A stretch of DNA of 50,864 nucleotides from an uncultured Caulobacterales bacterium (GCA_903874895.1 CAIQUG010000199.1:1-50864); one strand, 5' to 3'; shown: positions 32,971-42,895, counted from the first letter of the stretch. The notes: generated by a model not told the origin, from the letters alone. Numbers and translations are program-made.

Positions 32971-33579
32971 CTATCCGTCGAAGGGTCGCAGATCCTCGTC
33001 GGGATAGTCGCCGCGGACCAGCCCGAACAACAAGTGATCGCGCCAGACCCCGTTAATTTTCAGATAAGCCCGGGCCAGTCCTTCTTCCTGAAATCCTGCC
33101 CGACGCAACAATCGGCTGGAGGCGTCGTTTTCCGGGCAGCAGGCGGCTTCGATCCGGTGGAGGCCGAGGGTGTAGAGGGCGAACCGCAGGACCGTGCGGG
33201 TGGCGTCAAGGGTATGGCCGTGGCGGGCGTGATCCTGGCCGACCCAGTAGCCGACAGCAGCGGACTGGCTGACGCCGCGGCGCACGTCGCGCAGGTTGAT
33301 CCCCCCGACGAGTGCATCATCCTGTCGCCGGAAGACGAAGAAGGCATATCCGAGGCCGAGGTCGAAATCCCGGTTGTAGATGCCCAGCCGGCGGCGGAAC
33401 GCGCTGCGGGTCAGGTCATCGGCGGGCCAGGTCGGCTCCCAGGGCTGAAGGAATTCCCGGCTGTTGCGGCGAAGCTCCGCCCAGTCCGGATAGTCGGCCA
33501 TCCTGGGCGCACGCAGCACCACCCCCTCTCCGGAGAGGGGGAGGGAAGGTTCCTGTACGAGCCAATCGAGTACGGCCAT
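32971..33579 (-). CDS. RimJ/RimL-type GNAT N-acetyltransferase
   Basis: The 202-residue protein starts at ATG 33579 (MAVLDWLVQEPSLPLSG). It has the ribosomal-protein acetyltransferase pattern: GEGVVLRAPRMADYPDWAELRRNSREFLQPWEPTW, then the cofactor-binding GYWVGQDHARHGHTLDA and ASSRLLRRAGFQEEG. Family members acetylate N-termini of S5, S18 or L12, or other targets. The precise target is not fixed by sequence. A longer start (ATG 33615, 12 more residues) is weaker because the family begins near the chosen one. The EAL gene follows 7 bases later. Confidence 0.88.
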   Translation of the reverse strand: MAVLDWLVQEPSLPLSGEGVVLRAPRMADYPDWAELRRNSREFLQPWEPTWPADDLTRSAFRRRLGIYNRDFDLGLGYAFFVFRRQDDALVGGINLRDVRRGVSQSAAVGYWVGQDHARHGHTLDATRTVLRFALYTLGLHRIEAACCPENDASSRLLRRAGFQEEGLARAYLKINGVWRDHLLFGLVRGDYPDEDLRPFDG

Positions 33580-33648
33580 GCTCCGATCATAGTCTGAAGA
33601 GCATGCCTTCGTCACCCGTCGGGTTGGGCGGGGTCCGCTCCGGCGGGA

Positions 33649-34095
33649 TCAGCGGGGCGGACGTGTGGTTTCCAGCCCCTGCCGGGCCAGGGCGTCGGCC
33701 CGTTCGTTCAGCGGATGGCCGGCATGTCCCTTGACCCAGTGCCAGCTGACCTCGTGCCGGGCCCGGGCCAGATCCAGCCTCTGCCACAGGTCGGCGTTCT
33801 TCACCGGTTCCTTGGCGGCGGTCTTCCAGCCGCGCTTCTTCCAGCCGGCGAGCCATTCGGTGATGCCCTGCCGAAGATACTGGCTATCGGTATGCAGTTC
33901 CACGCGGCAGGGCTTGTTCAGCGTCTCGAGGGCCTGGATGGCGGCCATCATCTCCATACGGTTGTTGGTGGTCGCCGGATCGCCGCCGCAGATTTCCCGC
34001 TCATGCGCGCCGGACATCAGGATCGCGCCCCAGCCCCCCGGGCCGGGATTCCCGCTGCAGGCCCCGTCGGTATAGATGATGACCTTCGGCGTCAT
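33649..34095 (-). CDS. rnhA: Ribonuclease HI
   Basis: The 148-residue enzyme cleaves RNA in RNA/DNA hybrids. The four catalytic acids are at the same numbers as in E. coli: D10 (YTDGAC), E48 (NNRMEM), D70 (HTDSQY) and D134 (NERADAL); the basic handle W81-W90 and H124 are also present. Its ATG overlaps the thrB stop by 4 bases, as is usual in alphaproteobacteria. It is the last gene of ispH-thrB-rnhA. Confidence 0.97.
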   Translation of the reverse strand: MTPKVIIYTDGACSGNPGPGGWGAILMSGAHEREICGGDPATTNNRMEMMAAIQALETLNKPCRVELHTDSQYLRQGITEWLAGWKKRGWKTAAKEPVKNADLWQRLDLARARHEVSWHWVKGHAGHPLNERADALARQGLETTRPPR

Positions 34096-35060
34096 CGCCG
34101 CACACCATAGGCCTGCGGTTCGTTGGCATGGGCCCGGTGGAAATCGAGCTTGGCGGCATATTCCAGGGGGTCCTTCGGGCGGACCAGGGCCCCTGCGGGG
34201 GTCGAACCCCAGTCGATCAGCCGTGTGAGGAAGAAGCGCAGGGCCGCGCCCCGTGCCAGGACCGGCAGGGCTGCGACCTCCGCATCGCTCAGCTGGCGAT
34301 GGGTTTCATAGCCGTCGATCATCGCCTGGGCATGGGGCAGGCTGAGGGACCCGTCCGCCGTGTGGCACCAGGAATTCAGGCAGACGGCGAGGTCATAGAC
34401 GATGATGTCGTTGCAGGCGAAGTAGAAGTCGATCACCGCGGAAAACGTGTCCTCGATGAAGAAGGCGTTGTCCGGGAACAGGTCGGCGTGGATCACCCCC
34501 TCGGGCAGGCCCGATGGCCACAGGTCCGCCACCGCCGACAGGTCCTTGGCGATCTTCGCCGCAAGGCCCGGCTGCAGGGCCTCGGCATCGGCCGTGTGCG
34601 GGGCGAACAATCCCGCCCAGCTGGCCTGTCCCAGGCTGTTGGGCCGGGATCCGGCAAAGTCGCGGGACGCCGCGTGCATCCGGGCCAGGCCGCCCCCGAG
34701 TTCACGGCAATGGGTCGGCGAGGGGGCGCTGACCGACACGCCGGGCAGGAAGCTGACCATGGCGGCGGGCTTGCCCTGCAGCGTCTTCAGCATCTGGCCC
34801 GTCCGGTCCCTCTGGGGCAGGGGGCTGGGAAATCCCTTTGCGGCCAAATGTCGCATCAATTCGAGGAAATAAGGCAGGTCCGCTGCTGCGACCCGGCGCT
34901 CGTAGAGGGTCAGGATGAACCGCGCCCGGTCCGTATCGACCAGGAAGTTCGAGTTCTCGACTCCTTCGGCAATGCCCTTGCACGCCCGTAGCCGACCGAG
35001 ATCGTAGTCGGCAAGGAAGGTCGCGAGGTCCGAGTCGGTGATGTGGGTGTAGACGGCCAT
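34092..35060 (-). CDS. thrB: Homoserine kinase (type II, APH-like)
   Basis: The 322-residue kinase phosphorylates homoserine, the step before threonine synthase. It belongs to the aminoglycoside-phosphotransferase-like type: [23 protein letters not shown] is the nucleotide lobe, [11 protein letters not shown] the catalytic loop with D and N, and IDFYFACND the metal-binding segment. It lies 59 bases after ispH and overlaps rnhA by 4 bases, forming the common alphaproteobacterial ispH-thrB-rnhA block. Confidence 0.95.
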   Translation of the reverse strand: MAVYTHITDSDLATFLADYDLGRLRACKGIAEGVENSNFLVDTDRARFILTLYERRVAAADLPYFLELMRHLAAKGFPSPLPQRDRTGQMLKTLQGKPAAMVSFLPGVSVSAPSPTHCRELGGGLARMHAASRDFAGSRPNSLGQASWAGLFAPHTADAEALQPGLAAKIAKDLSAVADLWPSGLPEGVIHADLFPDNAFFIEDTFSAVIDFYFACNDIIVYDLAVCLNSWCHTADGSLSLPHAQAMIDGYETHRQLSDAEVAALPVLARGAALRFFLTRLIDWGSTPAGALVRPKDPLEYAAKLDFHRAHANEPQAYGVRR

Positions 35061-35119
35061 GTCGCTTGATCGTCGGGCGGACCCCGGCGGTCAAGGGGCG
35101 ACGCACATCCGCCGGGATG

Positions 35120-36100
35120 TCAGTCCGCTTCGGTCAGCAGACGGGGGAGCTTGAAGGTCACGGTCTCCCGGATCGCGCCCTGTTCCTCCACCGTCAGGTC
35201 GAAGGCGGCCGCGAAATGGTCGAGGACCCCGTCCACCAGCACCTCCGGCGCAGAGGCCCCGGCGGTCAGTCCCACGAGACCGACGTTCTCGAGCCAGGCC
35301 GGGTCGATGTCGTCGGCGCTGTCCACCAGATGGGCTTGGCGGGCCCCACTGCGCACCGCGACCTCCACCAGGCGCTGGGAATTGGACGAACGCTTCGAAC
35401 CGACCACGAGGACCAGATCGCAGCCCGGCGCGATGCGCTTCACCGCTTCCTGACGGTTGGTGGTGGCGTAGCAGATGTCCTCGCGATGGGGGGACACCAC
35501 CTGAGGAAACCGGGCCTTCAGTGCCGTGACGATCTCGGCGGTGTCGTCCACCGACAGGGTAGTTTGGGTGACAAAGGCAAGGTTGGCGGTATCCCGCGGC
35601 TGCAGGGTGGCCACATCGTCCACGGTCTCGACAAGGGTGATCGCCCCGTCCGGCAGCTGGCCGAGGGTGCCGATCACCTCCGGGTGTCCGGCGTGTCCGA
35701 TCAGCACGATCTCCCGGCCCGCCTCGAAGTGACGCTCCGCATCCAGATGGACCTTCGACACCAGCGGGCAGGTGGCATCGAGGAACAACAGGTCCCGGGA
35801 CCGGGCCGCGGCCGGAACGGCCTTGGGCACCCCGTGTGCAGAGAACACCACCGGTCGATCGTCCGGACACTGGTCGAGCTCCGTGACGAACACCGCTCCC
35901 ATGGCGCGCAGCCGCTCCACCACGTAGCGGTTGTGCACGATCTCGTGGCGCACATAGACGGGGGCGCCGAACTTCTCGAGGGCCCGCTCCACGATCTGGA
36001 TCGCCCGATCGACCCCGGCGCAGAACCCGCGGGGGCTGGCCAGCCGGACGGTCAGGGGGGCGCGGGGCGCAGGCGGGATCGGAGAGTGGGTCGCGGTCAT
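35120..36100 (-). CDS. ispH: 4-hydroxy-3-methylbut-2-enyl diphosphate reductase
   Basis: The 326-residue iron-sulfur enzyme makes isopentenyl and dimethylallyl diphosphate in the last step of the MEP pathway. The three cluster cysteines sit in RGFCAGV (C27), [12 protein letters not shown] and CYATTNRQ. The active-site glutamate lies near the hallmark IGHAGHPE. It begins the leftward block with thrB and rnhA and is divergent from the exported-protein gene across about 157 bases. Confidence 0.97.
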   Translation of the reverse strand: MTATHSPIPPAPRAPLTVRLASPRGFCAGVDRAIQIVERALEKFGAPVYVRHEIVHNRYVVERLRAMGAVFVTELDQCPDDRPVVFSAHGVPKAVPAAARSRDLLFLDATCPLVSKVHLDAERHFEAGREIVLIGHAGHPEVIGTLGQLPDGAITLVETVDDVATLQPRDTANLAFVTQTTLSVDDTAEIVTALKARFPQVVSPHREDICYATTNRQEAVKRIAPGCDLVLVVGSKRSSNSQRLVEVAVRSGARQAHLVDSADDIDPAWLENVGLVGLTAGASAPEVLVDGVLDHFAAAFDLTVEEQGAIRETVTFKLPRLLTEAD

Positions 36101-36257
36101 GCGGCGAACTTAAGGCGACCTTGGGCCGGGCGCCAGCGGCGTTGCGCGCTTGTCGCTCAGGTTTGATTGCGACGCGGGCGCGAAGTCGATAAAGGACATT
36201 CCAGTGACCCACGCGCCCTTCTTCTGCAGTCCTGCGCGGCCGACCCGGATCTTGCCC

Positions 36258-37022
36258 ATGCGTCGTCTCCTTTTCGCCCTTTTCGCCCTTCTCGGCATCG
36301 GCCTCATGGTCGCTGTCCCGACCTCCAAGAGCTACGCCCAGGCGCGCAGCCAGCAGGAGGACGACGAGCGCCGCAAGGCGGAGGATGAGGCCGACAAGAA
36401 GAAGAAGCAGAAGGAAAAGGAATGGTCCCTCGGCCAGGCCCCTCTGCCGAAGATCAACGCGGCAGGACCCTGTCCGTTCGTGCGGGTCCTGTACGACGCC
36501 GGACGGTATGTGGAACTGAAGGCCAACAAGGAATCGGTGGAAGCCGTGGGCTACACCGGCGAGATCGAGGGCATCCGGACCTCCTGCAGCTACAAGGGCA
36601 GCGAGCCGATCAAGATGAAGATCGCCGTGGGCTTTGCGCTCGGCCGTGGGGCTCAGGCCGCCGGCCGGAGCAAGGACTACCGCTACTGGGTCGCCGTCAC
36701 GCTCCGCAACCGCACGGTGCTGGCCAAGGAGTATTTTACCCTCCACGCAGATTTCAAGCCGGACGAGGACCGCATGCTGGTGGTCGACAACGTGGACGGC
36801 GTGGTGATTCCCCGCGCGACGGCCACCGTGAACGGCTCGAATTTCGAAGTGCTGGTCGGGTTTGACGTGACGCCGGAAATGGCGGCCTTCAACCGGGATG
36901 GCAAGCGCTTCCGCATGAACGCGTTCAGCTCGACCGCGAAGGCTGCCGCCGCCGCGCCGCCGACGGCTCCGCCGGCAGGGGCCCCCGCCGCGGCTCCGGC
37001 TGCGGACACGGCACCCAAGTAA
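36258..37022 (+). CDS. Exported protein of unknown function upstream of argS
   Basis: The protein is 254 residues from ATG 36258. A signal peptide MRRLLFALFALLGIGLMVAV to SYA comes first; in-frame codons upstream extend it without a ribosome site. The mature protein starts with a highly charged segment DDERRKAEDEADKKKKQ, likely coiled coil, then a compact domain of about 160 residues with two cysteines (CPFVRVLYD and TSCSYKG), and a low-complexity Ala-Pro tail. No lipobox is seen, so it should be periplasmic. It precedes argS by 36 bases and is conserved-looking, but I cannot name the family. A linkage with argS is probably positional. Confidence 0.7.
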   Translation: MRRLLFALFALLGIGLMVAVPTSKSYAQARSQQEDDERRKAEDEADKKKKQKEKEWSLGQAPLPKINAAGPCPFVRVLYDAGRYVELKANKESVEAVGYTGEIEGIRTSCSYKGSEPIKMKIAVGFALGRGAQAAGRSKDYRYWVAVTLRNRTVLAKEYFTLHADFKPDEDRMLVVDNVDGVVIPRATATVNGSNFEVLVGFDVTPEMAAFNRDGKRFRMNAFSSTAKAAAAAPPTAPPAGAPAAAPAADTAPK

Positions 37023-37058
37023 GCCCACACACGCTCTGACACTCAGGCAAGCACGTCC

Positions 37059-38819
37059 ATGACCGATCTGAAGCGGCGGCTGACCGAAGCCGTCTCTGCT
37101 GCCTTTACCGCGTCCGGGCTCGATGGCACGCTCGGTCGTGTCACCGTGTCCGACCGTCCGGACCTGGCAGATTTCCAGTGCAATGGCGCACTGGCCGCAG
37201 CCAAGGCCGCCAAGGCGAACCCGCGGGCCCTGGCGGAGCAGGTGGTGGCGCGACTGCGAGACGATCCCCGCCTGGCCTCGGTGGAGATTGCCGGGCCTGG
37301 CTTCATCAACATGGTCGTGACGGATGCCGAACTGACCCTTCGGGCGCAGGAGATTGCCGCGGATCCCCGATTGGGCGCCTCGGTGACGGAAACGCCCCGG
37401 CGGGTGGTGGTGGACTACGGCGGGCCGAATGTGGCCAAGCCCATGCATGTGGGCCACCTGCGGGCCTCGATCATCGGCGAGAGCATCAAGCGCCTGTTCC
37501 GCTTCCGGGGCGACCAGGTGTGGGGCGATGCCCACTTCGGCGACTGGGGCTTTCAGATGGGCCTGCTCATCGTCGCCGTGGGAGACGAGCAGCCGGACCT
37601 GCCGTTCCTGGCGGAGGGGGACGGGCCGTTTCCGACGGAGAGCCCCGTCAGTCTCGCCGATCTCGAGCGGCTCTACCCCATCGCCGCCGGCCGGGCCAAG
37701 ACCGATACGGACTATCGGGACCGGGCCCGCCGGGCCACGGCGCTGCTGCAGGGCGGCCGGCCGGGCTATCGCGCGCTCTGGCGCGGCTTCGTCGAGGTCA
37801 GCCGCACGGCGCTGGAGCGGGAGTTCAACGCCCTCGACATCCAGTTCGACCTCTGGAACGGGGAAAGCGACGCCGATCCCCTGATCCCGGACATGGTGGC
37901 CGAGCTGGAGGCCAGGGGGCTGCTGGAACTGGACCAGGGTGCCCGCATCGTCCGTGTGGCGCAGCCGGGGGACAAGCGGGAGCTGCCGCCCCTGCTCGTG
38001 GTCTCGTCGGAGGGGTCGGCCATGTACGGCACTACCGATCTGGCCACGATCCTTGATCGTCGCCGGCGTCTCGACCCCGACCTGATGCTCTATGTCGTGG
38101 ATCAACGGCAGGCAGATCACTTCGCCCAGGTGTTCCGCGCCGCAAGCCTGGCCGGCTATGCCGCCGAGGAGGCGCTCGAGCATATCGGCTTCGGTACCAT
38201 GAACGGCCCGGACGGCAAGCCCTTCAAGACCCGCGAAGGCGGGGTGCTGAAGCTGCACGACCTCATCGAGATGGCGCGGGAAAAGGCGCGGGCGCGCCTT
38301 CGGGAGGCCGGTCTCGGGGCCGAGCTCTCGTCCGAGGCCTTCGAGGACACCGCCCACAAGGTGGCCGTCGCGGCCCTGAAGTTCGCAGACCTGGGCAATT
38401 TCCGAGGCACGTCCTACGTCTTCGACATCGACCGCTTCATGAGCTTCGAGGGAAAGACCGGGCCGTATCTGCTGTACCAGTCGGTGCGGATCAAGTCGGT
38501 GTTGCGCAAGGCGGCGGAGCAGGGGGTGGCTCCGGGGCCCCTCCTGGTCGGCGAGCCGGCGGAGCGGGAATTGACCCTCGCCCTCGATGCCTACGACACG
38601 GCCCTGTCCGAGGCCTATGCCAAGCGCGCGCCGAACCTGATCGCTGAACACGCCTATCGGCTCGCGCAGACCTTTTCGAAGTTCTACGCCGCCTGTCCCA
38701 TTCTGGTGGCGGAGGACGCGAATATCCGGGCGTCGCGGCTGGGATTTGCAAAAGTCACGCTGGATCAGCTTGACTCTGCGCTCCGCTTGCTGGGAATCGA
38801 GTCTCCGGATCGGATGTAA
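37059..38819 (+). CDS. argS: Arginyl-tRNA synthetase
   Basis: The 586-residue class I synthetase charges tRNA-Arg. It has the additional N-terminal domain (ArgS N) up to about residue 100, the HIGH motif as HVGH in [13 protein letters not shown], the KMSK equivalent replaced by FKTREGG as usual for this family, and the C-terminal anticodon-binding DALR domain ending [11 protein letters not shown]. Length is typical. The ATG follows the exported-protein gene by 36 bases. No sign of duplication or truncation. Confidence 0.97.
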   Translation: MTDLKRRLTEAVSAAFTASGLDGTLGRVTVSDRPDLADFQCNGALAAAKAAKANPRALAEQVVARLRDDPRLASVEIAGPGFINMVVTDAELTLRAQEIAADPRLGASVTETPRRVVVDYGGPNVAKPMHVGHLRASIIGESIKRLFRFRGDQVWGDAHFGDWGFQMGLLIVAVGDEQPDLPFLAEGDGPFPTESPVSLADLERLYPIAAGRAKTDTDYRDRARRATALLQGGRPGYRALWRGFVEVSRTALEREFNALDIQFDLWNGESDADPLIPDMVAELEARGLLELDQGARIVRVAQPGDKRELPPLLVVSSEGSAMYGTTDLATILDRRRRLDPDLMLYVVDQRQADHFAQVFRAASLAGYAAEEALEHIGFGTMNGPDGKPFKTREGGVLKLHDLIEMAREKARARLREAGLGAELSSEAFEDTAHKVAVAALKFADLGNFRGTSYVFDIDRFMSFEGKTGPYLLYQSVRIKSVLRKAAEQGVAPGPLLVGEPAERELTLALDAYDTALSEAYAKRAPNLIAEHAYRLAQTFSKFYAACPILVAEDANIRASRLGFAKVTLDQLDSALRLLGIESPDRM

Positions 38820-38871
38820 GGAATTGTTTACCTTCTCCGGCCCGGCTGTCGGGGCGGTGTGAGTAGCAGTC

Positions 38872-39660
38872 ATGTCTGGACCAGAGGCGCGGGGAACCGG
38901 TCCGGCGCAGGAATCGCCGGCGTTGTCGCAAGCCACGTCACGCAAGACCGGCCGCGACATTGCCGAGATCGAACGGGGCGGCTGGCGTCCGCCGGTCTTC
39001 CGCACCCGGGCCGCCGTCTATGTGGACGGTTTCAATCTCTATCACGCCCTGGATGACCTGAAGCGCCCCTATCTGAAATGGCTCGACATTCCCGGCCTGA
39101 TCCGCGGCGTGATTCCTCGGAGCCAGGTGCTGAAGCGCTCCGTCTGGTGCACGGCGTTCAAGCCCACCAGCCGTGACCGCCAGATCCGGCATGCGGCCTA
39201 TATCAGTGCCCTGGAGGCCCGGGGCGTGAACTGCATGCTCGGGCACTTCGTGGCCCACACCAACGGCTGCAATGCCTGCGGTCACCGCTGGACGTCCTGG
39301 ACGGAGAAGCAGGGGGACGTGAACATGGCGCTGAGTGTCCTGAACGACGCCCATGCCAATCTGTTCGACGTGGCCTATCTGATCACGGCCGACGGTGACC
39401 ACGCGGCCACCGCCCGGGTCTTGAAGCAGCAGTTTCCGCACAAGCGGGTGGTCAGCGTGGCGCCGCCGGGCCGGGGACATAACCGCTACATCCTCGAATG
39501 GTGCGATGCCAAGCTGAGCCTGACCACGGAGCATGTGGAGCAGGCCCTGCTGCCGGCGGTGGTGCGCGGCCGGGGCCGGACGGTGGTACGGCCCTCGCCC
39601 TACGACCCGCCGGATCTTCCGCGGCAACGTCGGCACCTGGTCCTGGTATCGTCCCAGTGA
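38872..39660 (+). CDS. NYN-domain (LabA-like) putative nuclease
   Basis: The 262-residue protein has a NYN/PIN-like fold: VDGFNLYHAL with the first catalytic aspartate D52, QGDVNMALSVLNDA, and the third acid in ITADGDHAATARVL. The stretch VNCMLGHFVAHTNGCNACGHRW carries a C-x2-C pair and histidines that could bind zinc. The first 45 residues are disordered-looking. NYN proteins are usually RNases; which RNA is cut here is unknown. It lies 53 bases after argS and 22 bases before selO, so the three may share a transcript. Confidence 0.85.
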   Translation: MSGPEARGTGPAQESPALSQATSRKTGRDIAEIERGGWRPPVFRTRAAVYVDGFNLYHALDDLKRPYLKWLDIPGLIRGVIPRSQVLKRSVWCTAFKPTSRDRQIRHAAYISALEARGVNCMLGHFVAHTNGCNACGHRWTSWTEKQGDVNMALSVLNDAHANLFDVAYLITADGDHAATARVLKQQFPHKRVVSVAPPGRGHNRYILEWCDAKLSLTTEHVEQALLPAVVRGRGRTVVRPSPYDPPDLPRQRRHLVLVSSQ

Positions 39661-39682
39661 AGGCCGCAGAACCGGTCGCCCG

Positions 39683-41107
39683 ATGCTGATCTCCGAGACC
39701 TATCGGCCGGAAACGCGGTTCCGCGACCTGGGGCCGGAGTTTGCCGACCCGGTGCGGCCGGCGGATTTTCCGATGACCGTGCCGCGGTTCGTCAATCACC
39801 GGGCGCTCGGGCAACTGGGCCTCGGCCACCTCGACGCGGCCCAGATCCTGACCCACTTCGGGCGACTGGACCCCCTTCCGGGGGCTCAGCCGCTGCCCCT
39901 CGCGGTGCGCTACCACGGCCATCAGTTCCGGACCTACAATCCCGAGCTGGGGGACGGCCGCGGCTTCCTGTTCGCTCAGCTGCGGGAGGCTGCCACCGGC
40001 CGGCTGTCGGACCTCTCCACCAAGGGCAGCGGACGGACTCCCTATTCTCGGTCCGGCGACGGTCGGCTGACCCTCAAGGGCGGTGTGCGGGAGGTGCTGG
40101 CCACGGCCATGCTCGAGGCCTTGGGGGTCAATACCTCCCACTCCGTCTCGCTGATGGAGACCGGCGAGCCTCTGGAGCGCAATGACGAGCCGTCGCCAAC
40201 CCGGTCGGCCGTGCTGGTGCGGCGGACCCACAGTTCCGTCCGCTTCGGCGGGTTCCAGCGTCACGCCTTCCACGACCGTCCCGACCTGGTGGCCCGGCTG
40301 GCGGAGCACGTGATCGACGTCTACCAACCCGACCTCTCGGGGGCTGCCGATCCCGGCGCGGCCCTGCTCAACCGCGTGGTGGAGCAGAGCGCCACCCTCG
40401 TCGCCGGATGGATGGCGGCCGGGTTCGTTCACGGGGTGCTGAACACCGACAACATGAACATCAACGGCGAGAGCTTCGACTACGGGCCATACCGGTTCCT
40501 GCCGTTCAACGATCCGAACTTCGTCGCTGCCTATTTCGACCAGACCGGTCTGTACGCCTTTGGTCGCCAGCCGGAGGCGGTCTACTGGAACCTGCGGCAG
40601 CTGGCGGGTTGCCTGCTGCTGATCTCGGAAGAGACCGGCCTCGCCACGGCACTGGAACGGTTTCCCGATCTCTATCGCGACGCGCTGCGCCGGGCGATGA
40701 TGCGGCGTCTGGGGGTTCTGGGAGGGGACGTGGCTGCCGAGCAGGCCCTGGTCAGCGCCGCCTTCCGGGCCCTGGCCGCCGGCGGCGCAGCGCTACGCTG
40801 GGAGCCGTTCTTCCACGACTGGTTCTGCGGCGAGGCGTCGGCGGATCGGGCGCTGCAGGGGCCCCGCGGGGCGCTCTATCGAGAGGCACCGTTCACCGAC
40901 TTCCGGACCCTGCTCCAAGGTTTCGAGCCGGACCGGCCGGAGCGTCTGTCCGCCGCGGCCTTTGCCGGCCCGGAGCCGGAAGAACTGCTCTATGACGAGA
41001 TCGAGGCCCTGTGGGCGGCGATTGCCGAGGGCGACGACTGGGCCCCCTTCAATGCCAAGCTGGCCCGCCTGGAGGCCACGCGGCTGGCCTACGGCTTCAG
41101 GGCCTGA
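39683..41107 (+). CDS. selO: Protein adenylyltransferase SelO (UPF0061/YdiU)
   Basis: The 474-residue pseudokinase-fold enzyme transfers AMP from ATP to Ser, Thr or Tyr of redox proteins. The start is ATG 39683; upstream in-frame residues belong to the NYN overlap. The glycine-rich phosphate loop STKGSGRTPYSR (K114 nearby), HGVLNTDNMNINGES with catalytic D and N, and the GPYRFLPFNDPNF block are present. The C-terminal cysteine found in many relatives is missing: the last 20 residues contain none. It overlaps the convergent DUF4282 gene by 19 bases. Confidence 0.95.
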   Translation: MLISETYRPETRFRDLGPEFADPVRPADFPMTVPRFVNHRALGQLGLGHLDAAQILTHFGRLDPLPGAQPLPLAVRYHGHQFRTYNPELGDGRGFLFAQLREAATGRLSDLSTKGSGRTPYSRSGDGRLTLKGGVREVLATAMLEALGVNTSHSVSLMETGEPLERNDEPSPTRSAVLVRRTHSSVRFGGFQRHAFHDRPDLVARLAEHVIDVYQPDLSGAADPGAALLNRVVEQSATLVAGWMAAGFVHGVLNTDNMNINGESFDYGPYRFLPFNDPNFVAAYFDQTGLYAFGRQPEAVYWNLRQLAGCLLLISEETGLATALERFPDLYRDALRRAMMRRLGVLGGDVAAEQALVSAAFRALAAGGAALRWEPFFHDWFCGEASADRALQGPRGALYREAPFTDFRTLLQGFEPDRPERLSAAAFAGPEPEELLYDEIEALWAAIAEGDDWAPFNAKLARLEATRLAYGFRA

Positions 41108-41520
41108 TTGCGGACGGGGCGGGGTTCCGCCGGGACGGGCGTGACGACCGGCGGGGCCGGGGTCTCTGCCAGCTGGTCCAGACGCTGGCGAACCGCCGTC
41201 AGTTCATCGGCGATCCGGAACACCGCCACATAGAACTCGGAGGCCCCGCGCCAGAGCAGGGCCAGTGCCGTCACCAGCAGCGCGCCGAACACGAAGGCCG
41301 GAACCGCCAGCAGCGCCTCCCAGCCGTCTCCGCGCAGGGCCACGCCCACTGCGACGCCGATCAGGGCAAATCCCACCAGCGCGATCAGACCGAGACCCGA
41401 CCAGTAGATCAGCAAGGTCACCGGCCGGGTGAGGGTCCGCTCGAAGGTCAGCAGCTCCCGGAACGGGACCTTGCCGGCGTCGTCGCGGGTGGGGGGCGTC
41501 GGCTCTAGACGTGAGGGCAT
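41089..41520 (-). CDS. DUF4282-family membrane protein
   Basis: The 143-residue protein starts with a polar, proline-rich segment, has FRELLTFERTLTRPVTLLIYWSGLGLIALVG which is the DUF4282 opening, two membrane helices (about 38-60 and 68-90), then a WRGASEFYVAVFRIADELTAVRQRL segment and a proline-rich tail. The function of the family is unknown; it is small and widespread in proteobacteria. The 3' end overlaps selO by 19 bases in opposite direction. It is divergent from trxB across 174 bases, in which I see no gene or clear operator. Confidence 0.82.
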   Translation of the reverse strand: MPSRLEPTPPTRDDAGKVPFRELLTFERTLTRPVTLLIYWSGLGLIALVGFALIGVAVGVALRGDGWEALLAVPAFVFGALLVTALALLWRGASEFYVAVFRIADELTAVRQRLDQLAETPAPPVVTPVPAEPRPVRNQALKP

Positions 41521-41694
41521 GGGGCGTCCGGTCCCGCTGGGCGCGCGGCTGCGCTAATGGTTGTCCATGGGCTAGCAGTCCCGCGCAGCTGACGCAATGG
41601 TCGCGGAATGACCGGAACCTGGCATCGACAGGGTCGCCGCGGCGCGGAATCATCCCTAGATATCTGCCGAATGTCTCGAAGGATCTGAAACCTC

Positions 41695-42705
41695 ATGCCG
41701 GCTACCCGTTCTGTTCGTCTCGCCATCATCGGTTCCGGCCCCGCCGGCTATACGGCGGCGATCTATGCCGCCCGGGCGCTGCTGAAGCCGGTCCTGATCT
41801 CGGGGAAGGATCCCGGTGGCCAGCTGACCATCACCACGGACGTGGAAAACTATCCCGGCTTTGCCGAGGCCGTGCAGGGCCCCTGGCTGATGGAACAGAT
41901 GCGGGCCCAGGCGGCCCATGTGGGGACCGAGTTCATCGACGACATCGTCGTCACGGCCGACCTCAAGGCCCAGCCCGCCCGGCTGACCCTCGACAGCGGC
42001 GAGATCGTGCTGGCGGAAAGCGTGATCATCGCCACCGGGGCCCAGGCCAAGTGGCTGGGTCTGCCGTCCGAGCAGACCTTCCAGGGCTTCGGCGTTTCGG
42101 CCTGCGCCACCTGCGACGGGTTCTTCTATCGCAACAAGGCGGTGGCTGTGGTGGGGGGCGGCAATTCGGCGGTGGAGGAGGCGCTCTATCTCGCGACCCT
42201 CGCTTCCAGCGTCACCGTGATCCATCGCCGGGACAGCTTCCGCGCCGAACCGATCCTGCAGGAGCGCCTGTTCGCCCATCCGAAGATCAAGGTCGTGTGG
42301 AACCATACGGTGGAGGAAATCCTGGGGGATGCCACCGTCGCCCCCGGTGCCCTTGGGCCGGCGGGGGTCACCGGCCTGCGCATCCGCGACACCGCCAGCG
42401 GCACGACCCAGGACCTGGGCGTCGACGGCGTCTTCGTCGCCATCGGTCACGCCCCGGCATCCGAGGTGTTCCGCGGCCAGCTGCGGATGTCCAAGACCGG
42501 CTACATCAAGGTCAAGGCCGGGACGGTGCAGACGTCCCTGCCGGGGGTTTTTGCCTGCGGCGACGTGACCGACGAAACCTACCGCCAGGCGGTGACGGCG
42601 GCGGGCATGGGCTGCATGGCCGCGCTGGACGCCGCGCGGTTCCTGACTCACAAGGACCACGCGGCAACTCAAGCTTCGGAAAAGAAAGAGGTTTCAGCGG
42701 CCTGA
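41695..42705 (+). CDS. trxB: Thioredoxin reductase
   Basis: The 336-residue flavoprotein passes electrons from NADPH to thioredoxin. It has the FAD-binding GSGPAG (13-18), the redox-active CATC at 137-140, NADPH-binding GGGNSAVEEALYLA and the FAD tail GVFACGDVTD. Length is slightly over the usual 320 because of an extra tail HKDHAATQASEK. The ATG is preceded by GAAGGA. A weak hairpin (42704-42718) overlaps the stop. It is monocistronic, with nadA having its own promoter 190 bases on. Confidence 0.97.
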   Translation: MPATRSVRLAIIGSGPAGYTAAIYAARALLKPVLISGKDPGGQLTITTDVENYPGFAEAVQGPWLMEQMRAQAAHVGTEFIDDIVVTADLKAQPARLTLDSGEIVLAESVIIATGAQAKWLGLPSEQTFQGFGVSACATCDGFFYRNKAVAVVGGGNSAVEEALYLATLASSVTVIHRRDSFRAEPILQERLFAHPKIKVVWNHTVEEILGDATVAPGALGPAGVTGLRIRDTASGTTQDLGVDGVFVAIGHAPASEVFRGQLRMSKTGYIKVKAGTVQTSLPGVFACGDVTDETYRQAVTAAGMGCMAALDAARFLTHKDHAATQASEKKEVSAA

Positions 42706-42750
42706 GCCGATCCGGCTCGCGCCGCGCGGGAAAATTGTCCGTAACCAGAC

Positions 42751-42779
42751 TTGTCGCCCAACGGTGATGGGTCTATATC
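42751..42779 (+). promoter_or_regulatory. Possible nadABC promoter
   Basis: TTGTCG at 42751-42756 and TATATC at 42774-42779 are separated by 17 bases (4 of 6 matches each). The start would fall near 42786, so the first palindrome would cover the beginning of the transcript. Confidence 0.45.
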
Positions 42780-42789
42780 TAGGGGGTGC

Positions 42790-42810
42790 TTATGCTCAAT
42801 CATAGCATAA
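42790..42810. promoter_or_regulatory. nadABC operator 1 (NadQ-like palindrome)
   Basis: The left half-site TTATGCTCA (42790-42798) and right half-site ATAGCATAA (42802-42810) flank a 3-base centre; the right half matches the ideal TGAGCATAA at 7 of 9. It lies just after the probable promoter. Known alphaproteobacterial NadQ regulators control nadABC through TTATGCTC-type palindromes as I recall the motif; NadQ itself is not in this window. Confidence 0.7.
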
Positions 42811-42864
42811 GTCATTCGCAACGCCCGTCGGCCCCTCATCGCTGGCGTGTTTGTTTTGACCCCC

Positions 42865-42885
42865 TAATGCTCAGGTTGAGCATAA
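42865..42885. promoter_or_regulatory. nadABC operator 2 (NadQ-like palindrome)
   Basis: The half-sites TAATGCTCA and TGAGCATAA flank the centre GGT, with 8 of 9 symmetric matches. It ends right before the ribosome site GGAGA and 11 bases before the nadA ATG. Its centre is 75 bases (about seven DNA turns) from operator 1, so two bound dimers would face the same side and could loop. Confidence 0.75.
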
Positions 42886-42895
42886 GGAGAAGACC

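Noticed and set aside
35091-39005. A 1304-codon leftward open frame across ispH and argS
   Set aside because: It is the antisense shadow of argS and the exported protein gene running into an out-of-frame read of ispH. It has no start signal and no domain, while the opposite and other frames hold clear enzymes.
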